Shown one piece after another: positions 22,118-32,301 of a DNA stretch of 64,000 bases. Under the pieces are notes generated by a model. The model was not told the DNA's origin and did not search any database. It saw only the letters and a list, made by a program, of their open reading frames with translations. The position numbers and the translations under genes are program-made. The DNA is from Mytilinidion resinicola (Eukaryota > Ascomycota > Dothideomycetes > Mytilinidiales > Mytilinidiaceae): assembly GCF_010093595.1 (NCBI RefSeq), contig NW_022985438.1:2786786-2850785 (forward strand), in the 5' to 3' direction. Each line of letters begins with the position of its first letter. Within the stretch, counting starts at the first letter, position 1.

Positions 22118-23691
22118 GATGGACGACGGGAAATACAGTTCGCTTGTATCATTCATGTGGTTAGGATCGGTTATGGTTTTAGACTTGGCACGCAAAAACA
22201 CAAGACGGAGTTCTGGAAAGATGATGGGCATTTCTCTTTCTGTATACCAGCACTTTACTATATTTCTAATATCTTTATTCTTGACGTCAGGTCACCTCCA
22301 AACGTGTGGGTAAGATACCACCGGCACAAGACTGGACGCCACGATGGAAACTCGCTCAATAGGAAGCTTCTCATCACTCTGCGCATATAATACCGTCCTT
22401 GCCCCTCAAATATCTAACTTCGAAATAAGTAAGGTTCGTTTCAATCAAGTTTCTTCCCCAATTCCTGTTCTTTTCTTATTTCTTTCATCATTTCAGTCCA
22501 ACTCATGCCCTATTTTCGTCTTTTCTCACCATACTCACCTTCCGTGCTGGTATCGTAGTAGATAGGCGAGATCTCGGGAAGGATGCTCCGCTAGTCGGCC
22601 CTAATTCATCCCTAGGTAGTGCCAAGGCGGCCTTCGCAACAACAGTCACGGTACGATCTTAGCTTCAAAGCATGAAACCTGGTAGACTCGACCACAAATA
22701 AACCAAATATCACGAAATTAATCTGCACATTCTTACCGGCAGGGCACGGGACCTCGATGACCAGCCAGAGCAGGGGGAAATAAGGTTACATGCGCGTCGC
22801 GGGAGTGGCGGTCTACCCCACGCCCATCATCGCTCCGAGTTCCACCGCGTCCAACCGGCCCTCTTCGCCTAATCGACTTCCTCTTCGACACGCCCTCCAT
22901 AGGACCACCTCATCCGGTTCCACGGTGGACAAGCCTGCCCAGCAGCCGCTGTTTCTACGATAAGACGACACTTCTAGCGATAGGTAGGCAGGCGTTTCGT
23001 GCTTGGCTCTGGGCGCCCAGTCGCACAGATTAACTCACCTGCCAAAACACCTACTCAAGGAGACCCTATAGACGGGGCCAAGCACACGAGAGCCTTACGT
23101 TCAACGGCCTTCCTAATGCTGTTTCAACCCTCGGTGTTGCTGATGCGTCGCGATGGCGACGCTGGAGAGACGACTTGCGCAACGCAATCCTGGGATGGCG
23201 AGATGTGACCTGCCTCTATCCGCGCAGTTCCAGATGAATTGATAGCTTTGAAGAACCGGTCGTACTCGGCCCAGCGTGTTGGCTTTCGAGTGGTAAGCAA
23301 AAATTCAGATTTCCGGTTCTACAAAAGGTACAGCCAAGCTGAGACTTTTCGACTACGACGAGTTTGAGCAGCTACGCTAAATGAGTAGACCTCTCAAATT
23401 AATATACTAAGCTAGTATCATCAGTCTAGTTTCGACGGCATCTCGAGAGCCTGCGATGCTCGTTGGAGAGCTCACGTACTACAGGCACAGCTAGGACCCC
23501 TTTCCGGCACGCTCCAAGCACTATGCCCCTTACGGAAGGAGACTCATTGAGGATAGATGCAGCAAAAGGCCAGCACTGATTTCATATAGGTCTACAGCTA
23601 GGATACGATGAAGCCATGACACACAATGTAAGTTTAGAGTACGGCCTCGGCGAGGACGTGTGACCGCTGCGATGAGTGGGTCCTGCGCGAG
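22118..23691. other. Intergenic, 1.57 kb, no gene seen
   Basis: Pyrimidine-rich near 22440-22550, otherwise unremarkable. I see no repeat, RNA gene or plausible exon chain. Confidence 0.5.
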
Positions 23692-23697
23692 TATAAA
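23692..23697 (+). promoter_or_regulatory. TATA box (TATAAA) of the LVIVD gene
   Basis: TATAAA lies 80 bp upstream of the start codon at 23778, followed by a pyrimidine-rich leader. The position fits a core promoter. Confidence 0.5.
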
Positions 23698-23777
23698 GAT
23701 GCCTCCCTCTGCTCTGCTTCATTGTGTTACTCTATCCTCAATCAATTAGAGTCAAGATTGGTCCGAGTCTCTCAGTC

Positions 23778-25469
23778 ATGCTGTTCCCTCGTGCAGTGCT
23801 CAGCGTCCTCGCTCTCGCGTCATGCGCTTTTGCCCATGAGATGGCGGTTGATGCTGTGAAAGATGCTGAGCTTTACAAATCGGGCAAGATGCATGAGATG
23901 ATCATGGCAAAGAAATTCGTACGTCCCTATTACATCTTCGTTTTCTCTGTCCTCGGTATCCCCTAGCTTTTCGGGCACAACACTAACGCTTCTGCTAAGA
24001 GCACCTTCGACCGTTAGAAAGCCGCCGGCGCATATAAATCAGAGCAGTACCCGGAACTCGGCTTCGTTCCATGCATAGACGGTCTCGCAACCGCCATCAA
24101 AGGAGACGCAAACAACACCTTCCGATGTGACAATGTACGAACCTACGCCCAAACTCTCCCCTGGCTCCTTTAGCTCACGCACTTAGGTCGATTTATATCA
24201 TTTCCTCAGTCACTCCGCTCTCGGTAGCACAACAGGCGAAGGCTCTTCCTCCTGGGGCTGGACATCAGACGACGGCCGCGAGTTCATTGCCTTCGGTCAG
24301 GCTGATGGCGCGGCTTTCATCGAGATTTTGCCAGAGGGCAAGATGAGCTATCTCGGCCGTCTGCCGACGTACTCGGTCAATGCGATTTGGCGTGAGATCA
24401 GGGCGTACAAGCACTACATGGTCATCGGTAGCGAAGCCCAGGGGCACAACATCCAGATTTTTGACATGAAGAAGGTATGCATCGTGTGATCCCGCCCACA
24501 ACTGAATGCTAATGATGGTGCTAGCTCTTGACTATTGACCCTAAGAAGCCTGTTACATTTGACAAAGAGAAAGACTGCACCGGTATCTTCAAGGACTTGC
24601 CTTCCGGCCGTTCTCACACCGTCAGTATCAACGAGGCTACTGGATTCGCATACGCCAACGGCGCCGCCCCTCGCACTTCCGCCTGCAAAGCTGGCCTCAT
24701 CGCCATCGACCTCTCCGACCCATCCAACCCAACATCCCCAGGCTGCGCCTCCGAGGACGGCTACGTGCACGACGCCCAATGCGTCGTCTATAACGGCCCC
24801 GACACGGCGTACAACGGCCGCGAGATCTGCTACGGCTACAACGAGGACACACTGACCATGTGCGCTCCCCTCCCCTCTCCATAAACGCCTCAGCCCTGCT
24901 AACACGCTGAACTACAGCTACGACATGACGGACAAAACCGCCCCCGCCATCCTCTCCCGCACCTCGTACACGGGCGCCTCGTACACGCACCAAGGCTGGC
25001 TCCTCGACGCCACCTACCAAGAATACCTCCTCATGGACGACGAGTACGACGAGTACGACGGCGCCGCGCCCGCCGCCGACGGCCACCCGGTGACGTACAT
25101 CTGGAACATCGCCAACCTGAGCGCGCCCGTGCAGACGGGCTACTACAAGTCCTCGGCCTACTCGATCGACCACAACCAGTACATCAAGGACGGGGTGTCG
25201 TATCAAAGCAACTACGGTGCCGGGCTCCGGATTTACGATGTGAGTAGTATTCCGCGGGATCCGACGGGCGGGGGGGTGAAGGAGCTGGGGTTTTTCGATG
25301 TGTATCCTGAGGATGATGGGGAGGTGAATGGGGGGGTGATTGATTTTGTGGGGAGCTGGAGTAGTTTTGCGTATTTGAAGGAGTATGTTTTCGTGAATAC
25401 GATTGAGCGGGGGGCGTTTTTGGTGAAGAGGACTAGTACTTCTTCTGGAGGTAATGGCACACGGAAGGG

Positions 25470-25473
<4 letters not shown>
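23778..25473 (+). CDS. Secreted LVIVD-repeat (choice-of-anchor B type) protein
   Basis: Five exons (23778-23918, 24018-24134, 24187-24474, 24525-24859, 24918-25473) give 478 residues. MLFPRAVLSVLALASCAFA is a signal peptide. The rest resembles beta-propeller proteins built from LVIVD-type blades: GWTSDDGREFIAFGQADGAAF, ILPEGKMSYLGRLPT, IQIFDMKK, LIAIDLSDPSNP, YIWNIANLSAP, LRIYDVSSIP. Such proteins have no known catalytic role; binding at the cell surface or in the wall is likely. The fourth intron uses a weak donor (GTGCGC). C-ending codons dominate to about 25200 and G-ending codons after that. Confidence 0.83.

Positions 25474-25512
<39 letters not shown>
25472..25512 (+). repeat. (AG)n microsatellite at the stop codon of the LVIVD gene
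   Basis: A 41-bp uninterrupted AG/GA run begins within the TAG stop at 25471-25473 and continues into the 3' UTR. The rest of the convergent intergenic stretch up to 25705 holds nothing else. Confidence 0.85.
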
Positions 25513-25515
<3 letters not shown>

Positions 25516-25705
25516 GGTGGGCATAGGAAGGATTATGGGAAGCTTTGGATGCAGGTACGTGGGAAGTGGCTAAAGTTTCGCGGTAAATGTTAGATATAAA
25601 TTGCGTGGCTACTTCTCAGGGCCGTAGACTGCGTGCCGCATAAACGCCCTTCGGCAATTTGCTCCTTTGGAAATCTACGCATAACTACTCCTACCCATCA
25701 CTAGC

Positions 25706-27983
25706 CTACGGCGGCGTAATTGAACTACTCGAACTCGGACACCCCGTCACCGTCAACGTCGACACCTGCGCCGCCCCGGTCACCCACGTAACCGCCGCGC
25801 TCGTCTGATACGCCTCCAGCGTCACCGTCGTGCTCGCCACGCCACTCTTCGCTGGCGTCGCAGTGGTGAAGCTCGTCGAATCCGTCTGCAGCGTCGAAGT
25901 AGCCACGCTCGGCGGGTAAGTCACCGTAACATGCGACGTACTCGCTGTCGTGACCGTACTCGTCCTCACGCCGCTCGGAGCAGGCGTCTGAGTCGATGTC
26001 GTCGTCGCGAGAATGTAGGAGGTTGAGGTTGCGATGCCAGACGGGGATGGCGTGACAGTTTTCGTGGTTACAGGGCCGGTCGTGACAGTGGTGTGCGGGA
26101 TGGGCGGGTATGTGTAGTTGGGCGTCTTGGTGAAGGCAGCTGCGACGCTTGCGCGTGCCTTGAACGGTACGGCGGTGGATATCATCGTTGTCAGGGTGGT
26201 TGAAGACGCCGAGCTCGAAGTTTCAGATGTCGAGGAAGCTGAGACTGAAGTCGACGTGGTGGAGCTCGCAGCGGATGAGATTAGTCGGCCGCCCCAGATG
26301 CGGCTATCTGACCTAGCTTCCCCTACAGCTGATTTCATGTAGCAGGGCGCGTTTCCGCCGTCGCTTGACGCGGCGTAAGAGACATCGATGCAGCCGGGGG
26401 TGATGGAACAGGTGGTAAGGCAGGCCTGGAAGGTGGATTCCCAGCTCAGTGAGATATCGCTGCCGTAATCGTCTGTAAAGCAAGAAATACTATACAGGGC
26501 TCCGTTCACAGCATAACATGTACCATCCGAATTAGGACACGAGGGTGCAGACGAAGAAATTCCGTTCGGACAAGCCGAGGAGACACCGGTAGGTGAGCTG
26601 GTGACTGGTATACTCGACGAAGACGGAGAGGAGAATGAGGCGGTAGCTGTAGAGCCACTGACTTTCAGCGCGCCCCAAACTTCGCTGTTCGTTTCCATTT
26701 CTCCAACGCTCTGCTTGAGATAGCAGGGACCGCTAGGATTGCCGGGCAGGAAAGAAACATCAACACATCCAGCAGTACTGTCGCATAGCTCGATGCATTC
26801 CTCGAGATTGTCTTGATAAGACATAGCCAGATTTCCGCCGTAGTGATCAGTGGCACATTCGATAGTGAAGACTGCGCCATCTGCGGCCGTATACGATTTC
26901 CCGTCATCGTTAGGACATGAGAGGGGCGTTGGCGTGGCTGCTGCAGGAATTGAGGAGGAGCTCGAGCTAGAGGAAGAGCTTGAGCATATGTATTCCGTGA
27001 GCGTTGCGATATTGTCAAGAGTGCTTGTGCTGAGTTCGGTAGCTACGGAAGTGCCGGAATATTCTGTCACTGTCGTGGTCGAAGAGGGTTCGGTGGACAA
27101 GGTGATAGTCGATAGAATGGTACTCGTATATTCAGTAACAACTTGAGTAGAAGAAGGCGGTGGAGTTGAGTAATCAGTAGCAAAGACTGTGGTAGAATAC
27201 GCCGTAGCGGTGGTAGTGGATGATGGTTCAGGTGCGAGAGTATTTACCAAGGTTGTTGTGCCGGTTGTCTGACTTGTTGTCGTAGTACTTGTTGCGACTG
27301 GAGGCAGTGTCGTAGAACTTGTTATCGTGCCGTAGACGTAGTCTGTTACATATGTAGGAGAAGTGACGACAAAGACCAGGGGCGCGAATCCCGAGGTGGT
27401 CGGCTGCGAGAATTGCAAAGTCCAGGTACCCGTGGGCATCTGGTTATACGTGAAGGATGGACACATGAGGCTATTGTATGTAGTGCTGCCAGAATTGGCG
27501 TCGGTAGACGCTGGTGCAAGAAGTCCTGGAATATTCGTTAATTTATGATAATGAATAGTTTGGATCGATAGCTCACCTCCGGAACAGACGGTGGCAGCCA
27601 TTCCCGGTGGAACAAGGCTCGGCTAGCGAGGATTTAGCAAACAGTTCTACGGATCCAAAGACAGGCTACGCACAGTAATCACGTTTGTCGCTTTAGCTCC
27701 TCCAACCGAGTAAACGGTTGGAAAAGAGCAGATGCTTCCATCTTTGCACACGTCAGCCAAATAGCTACATTGAGATCCGCGAGGTGAACTTACAGCCATT
27801 TGTGAAGCTTCCCGAGGCCTGTAGAAAATTGGTGTTGGTAGCGTCAATTCCGAAGGTAGGAATGACGCTTCCGACCCTATTTGTGAAGTACGGGCTGTCG
27901 AAGGTACACAAAAGTGACGCTGGCGGAGCTCCACCGCCGCCTCCTCCACAATTACTGGCCCGATCACAAATAATCTGCGGCAT
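25706..27983 (-). CDS. PAN/Apple-like, Ser/Thr-rich surface protein
   Basis: I model exons 27983-27794, 27741-27674, 27622-27577 and 27525-25706 (707 residues). Two related cysteine-rich modules are visible, one starting CPNDDGKSYTAADGAVFTI and the other CPNSDGTCYAVNGALYSI. Each has six or more cysteines and ends in a C-Y-(L/M)-K-(Q/S) strand, as in PAN/Apple domains that bind carbohydrate or protein. Long Ser/Thr/Val/Pro stretches between and after them would be O-mannosylated. The 51-nt intron at 27526-27576 is a multiple of three and open, so its retention would also give a protein. The start is uncertain: the ATG at 27983 is the first after a TATA box at 28162, and no signal peptide is in frame with it. 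Confidence 0.72.
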
Positions 27984-28161
27984 TGTCGATAACGATGTGC
28001 TAACACTGAGAAATGCAAGATTATCCAAAAGGTAGAAACCAATAGCAACTTGAACGAATGTGGAAGACTGTTAATGAGAGTGTGAGACGCTGAGCGTCAA
28101 TTTCAGGTTGATGCAATGGGCGAAACGAGGAAGAAGATGCGACACAGAGAGGTATCGTAAG

Positions 28162-28167
28162 TATATA
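28162..28167 (-). promoter_or_regulatory. TATA box of the PAN/mucin-like gene
   Basis: On the minus strand GGCTTATATACTTACG gives a TATATA core about 180 bp before the first ATG at 27983. Confidence 0.45.
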
Positions 28168-28987
28168 AGCCTTCCTACTATTCACGCGGAGTCTCCGGAC
28201 GGCGAGGCTCCCTAGAGCCTAGAAGGGACCACTTTTGCTCTAAACGAAGGGCCTATCTAGTAATAAGCGTGCCTAGATAGGTATGCCAGCTCACTGTGGC
28301 CGTGGAGGCTGAAATAATTCAAAGCCATGGCGCACGCGGTTCGAGAAGTGGCTTGCGCTATTTCGTATACCCCGAGGAAGCCTGTGCTGAACCATGAAAG
28401 CCGAGGATGTTGAGGAAGGGACGAGTCGTCAGGTTGTCTCTGGAAGCCTCGACTAACTGCGAGTTCTGAGGTTCTGAGCACACAGCGGCTATACGAGACG
28501 GGAGTTCGAGGCTGGTGGTGTGGCTGGTGGTGTTGTTGCTCTGCAGGTTGATCTTCAGGGCCCCCTATTTCGGGACACGGCACGTGGGCGGCTAGCTTTG
28601 CTGGCCCTCTGGACCCGCTCAGTGCCGCTTTGATCACACTTTGGCCTCAACACCACGATCCCATCACGATGCCTTCTTTTGTCTACAATCCCGTCTCGCA
28701 TGCATGCATCCGCAGTCTTGGTGGCGTGTCACAATCTGCGCTGTTCTGGAGCGCGTTCCTCATTAGACAAGGCTAGCAACCCTCACGGCTGCAACCGCGC
28801 GGCTACCTGCTTCTAAGTATCTACATGAAGAGGCATGAGCAAAAGAGAAGAAAAAGAGCAAAATACAAGGAATAAGAGAAGAGAATTTTGCGATATTAAC
28901 AGATTCCTCTTTCATGATGCTCAGCTGACAACATCCCGCATAGTCATCGTAGATTGTCCCGCCGGCAAAATTTGCCTGACCTCTATT
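28168..28987. other. Intergenic, no gene seen
   Basis: A minus-strand frame at 28637-28257 is open for 126 codons but has an unnatural composition (His/Gln/Pro run) and no family match, so it is not called. A CACGTG occurs near 28580. Confidence 0.45.
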
Positions 28988-30229
28988 CTAAAGGAAGCCA
29001 GTCCAGTCTTGGGCGGCAGTCGCCGCGTTAGCATTCTTGATTGCTCCTGCAACGTCGCCTTTGGAGCTAGCGAGTCCAATCTCGTACCCATCATAACCAC
29101 AGTTCTCCTGGTGCCCCGATTCGGTCTCATCTTTTCCCGGAATCACCTGCCAATACAACTGCGGGAGGTATTAGCAATGCGATCTGGATAATGCAACAAC
29201 TTCAACATACCCATGGAATACCAGCTTTATTGAAGACTTGAGCCTGCTTGTCGAAGTCGTCCGTAGATTTCGAATCCACACCCCACTCCTCAATCATGAC
29301 ATGCTTATTAGCATTCTTCGCGGCCGATATCACGTCTTTGTCACCCCCAACGAAGTACGCCCAGTTAGCCGCCGTGCCCATGTATCCATGGACGCTCATG
29401 ATATCGATGGCACTGCATCGTATGGCCTTGTCAAGCAAGTTGAACTCGTGGCCATCGTACTGGGATCCACCTATTCCACCCGTGGCAATCTTGACTCCTG
29501 ATCCGTTGAGGAGGGCCTTGAGGTTCCCAGCCCTTCCACACAGCCAGTCGCTCTCGTCGTTTCCGTTCAGGTAATCTATCGCCCCGATCATAGGCTCGTT
29601 CTGTAGGTCAAACGCCAGGATCACGTCGAAAAGCTCGCCCCAGGCCTTTCCAAAGTTTGGCGAGTTGTAGCTGATGATCGTCTTCAAGCGGGCATCGTAG
29701 GCTGACTTTGCTTCATTCGAAGTATAGAAGTTCGTTCCGGTCCCGAACTTAGTGCAATAAGCATCGCAGGTAGCGAACCCGGCAATGGAATTCGCGTTGT
29801 GAGGCGAGATGATGGCTTTCATCCCGTTGTCTGCCATGATTTTGAGCGTGTTGTCGAGTGCGTCTAGCACTGATGTATCATATGTTCCGACAGTAGTTTC
29901 TAGATCAGCGACCTTTTGGACGTCGGGGCTGCCTTTGACGCATCCACCGTCGGATCCGACAACTAGAGAACGAATGATCAGCTAATTAAGGGCAAGACGC
30001 TCCTTAGGGGATTTGAACTAAGCTTACCCCAAAGTCGAAGGACTTTAGCGCCTCTTCCCGCCAAGGTTTCAATGTAAGTCTTCTGGTCGGCCGCGGGAAG
30101 CGCATGGAGGGTGTAAAGGTTGCTGCCCGCCCAAGAGCCGGCGACGGCATTCTCAACCGGGGCAGATCGGACCAAGTTGCTATTAGCCAGCATCAACGCT
30201 GGCAAGAGCCACGAAAGCGCAATAGGCAT
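28988..30229 (-). CDS. Secreted GH5 glycoside hydrolase, probable endo-1,4-beta-mannanase
   Basis: Exons 30229-30028, 29962-29211 and 29158-28988 give 374 residues. The signal peptide is MPIALSWLLPALMLANSNLVRS. The fold is a GH5 barrel: the acid/base glutamate is E190 in FDLQNEP and the nucleophile is E293 in the IEEWG motif. WAGSNLYTLHALP near residue 35 fits the N-terminal strand of fungal mannanases, and MSVHGY carries a conserved active-site histidine and tyrosine. It would cut mannan backbones outside the cell, helping to digest hemicellulose or remodel fungal mannan. No carbohydrate-binding module is present. Introns are 65 and 52 nt. Confidence 0.85.
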
Positions 30230-31534
30230 GATGGTTGAAGAGATTCGTTCTAAGATTCGGTATCGACTCTAATTGGCTGAAAAGCAATGTGAGTGGTAAG
30301 AGATGATGGTGACGGACATGAGTTGATGAACAAAGAAAGGTAAGGGTGAACGTAGTCGGTACTTTGATATTTCTATTTCTCAGATAGTACAAATCTTATT
30401 TAAAAGCCCAATGTCTAAGCGTCTTCGTTTGCTTTGTCCAAGCCATTCTTCCCCACAAATTGCTTAAGCCTCGGCGGCTAGTGTTTCGTTTCTTGCAGCT
30501 CCAGAGTGGACCGAGCTCGTCGTTTTACGTGAGAAGGATCGAAACGATCTGCAACGGACCGGGACACTCCACTCTCTAACAGGAAGCTATTGAAACTTCG
30601 GGAAGACCGAGAGCCCAATCGTGGCGTCTTGCGACTTGAAAAGCTTGAGCCCTACGGAGCATAAGAAACATCGAGTCTAAGTTTGCGAACTGCGAGCTTT
30701 GAATTAAAGTGCCTTCTTAGATTTCAGCATGAAAGGAGTCCTCACAACTCAGCTACTATGGGGGACTCACCTTCCGCATTAGACAACGCAATTCGTATTA
30801 CTAAGCAGGGGATTACCACACACCAATTTATATACCACGGACTGTCCGACTCCGCCACATGAACGTTCATGATTTCGAAGATCGATTTCGTAGAATAGAT
30901 GGACCACTCGGGGTTACTCACTTAGGTACTTTGCCTCATGTTCGCCCTCTCGTTATACTTCGATCGCAACCCTACGCATATCGCCTCATTCGGAACCATT
31001 CTGCGAAATCCGTAAGCGACGGTAAGCATTAAGGGAGGAGCGCACAAGACTGCAATTTCAGAAGCTTGGCTACTTAGCTTACTTCATTTATGCTGAAAAC
31101 ACGAACCTCGGTGGATAACAGGTAGTACGATATCCCAATGTGCACCCAAGCAATTTCCTTTCCCGTTCAGGGAACTGAGCTGTTCATGCTCCAACCTGAG
31201 CTGTGGCTGTGCTAGGTGAGCGCATCCTGAGCCGAGACAGAGCAGCTCGTTGGAACCCAGTTTTGGTGGGGTCATCACCCTGCCTCAGAAGGCCCATGTC
31301 CGGGTCCATAGACCTACTAGGTTCCAGGTTCTAGTTTCAGGGCCCAATTCTCGAGTAAACTTACCCACCAATGAAAAACAGCCTGACGCTGATCTGCGCC
31401 ACTTTATTATCCATGCAAAGGTAAACCCATAAATAGCTAATAGGTTCTGTGAGTTCAGTGTATGAGCTTATGAAAAAGGAAAGTATCTATTGATTTAACT
31501 ACGGACCAGAGGCAACTATATATTGAGAGAAAGC
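30230..31534. other. Intergenic, 1.3 kb
   Basis: Holds the mannanase promoter (AT-rich TTTAAATA-like stretch near 30395-30405) and sequence up to the LTR. No gene or RNA is seen. Confidence 0.5.
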
Positions 31535-31831
31535 CCCCTTGTCACGGTTCTTAGTCGGCAGGAAGGCCCTAGCTAGCTTGGACAGGCAGACAGGAATGAT
31601 AATTGTATTTACTACGTATTCTACGCAGCAGCGGGCAGGCAGGCTGAATAACAAGATGTAGCTCAAGGAGCTACATAGATTCTAAGGGGCGACCGTAAAG
31701 TATCTTCTTGCTAAGCCGCTACGGCCGGAGTATCACTCCTCTGTTACTAGCATTCTAATTGTTAGCAACTAACAGTAATACATAGCAATTTGCTGTAAAC
31801 TGGGGCTATGGTCCTAAACTGTAACACCCCT
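31535..31831. mobile_element. Solo LTR with 5-bp target duplication
   Basis: A 287-bp element at 31540-31826 begins TGTCACGG and ends CTGTAACA, so it has the TG...CA ends of an LTR. It is flanked on both sides by CCCCT (31535-31539 and 31827-31831), a perfect 5-bp target-site duplication. On the minus strand it begins TGTTACAGTTTAGGACCATA, the more likely 5' end. There is no internal retrotransposon sequence beside it, so it is a solo LTR left by recombination. It contains a perfect 8-bp palindromic hairpin (TGTAGCTC/GAGCTACA) near 31656. Confidence 0.8.
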
Positions 31832-32301
31832 AAGCTTCTTAGGAAGTGTAATTATAGAGAAAATGATATTGGCGATGTTGAGCTAATTAGGGCCTATCAC
31901 TTAACCCGCTAATGTGCAACGCTCGGGCGAGAACTTTGTTCTTAGATATACCAACTCATTGACTCGCTGACGCAGTTTTCAAGCAAGCGATAATATGCGC
32001 ATTATGGGATGGTTCCTGTTGCATTGGCATTAGCCGCAACCCTTGCAGTCTCCCAGGCATCTAGAGCTTTGCAGTACTTCAGCGGCTCGGTTGCGGATCT
32101 GCCCCTAACGACTTCATCAGGAATTTCGACCCAGGTTCGTTTGTGCCTTATGGATACAAAGGCTCAAAGCAACATGCATCAAATTCGGCTTGGCTATGCT
32201 GAGGTGCCGGAAAAGTGGACGGCATGAATTGTACTTCACCCACTTTAGCTCATCCCTAACCTGAGAAAACAAAGCAGAAAGTTGGATGATAATCTGTCAA
32301 A
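31832..32301. other. Intergenic between the LTR and the DUF1399 gene
   Basis: No gene is seen. An open frame at 32009-32227 starts with a hydrophobic stretch, but is short and has no second line of support. Confidence 0.5.

Noticed and set aside
24697..25524. Minus-strand open frame of 275 codons opposite the LVIVD gene
   Set aside because: The sense strand has signal peptide, exon chain and LVIVD blades; the antisense frame starts in the AG microsatellite and has low-complexity composition.
28257..28637. Minus-strand gene of 126 codons
   Set aside because: His/Gln/Pro run and unnatural composition; no motif, and it lies in a promoter region.
20827..30229. Secondary-metabolite gene cluster
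   Set aside because: No polyketide synthase, peptide synthetase, terpene cyclase or tailoring set is present; the neighbours are unrelated.
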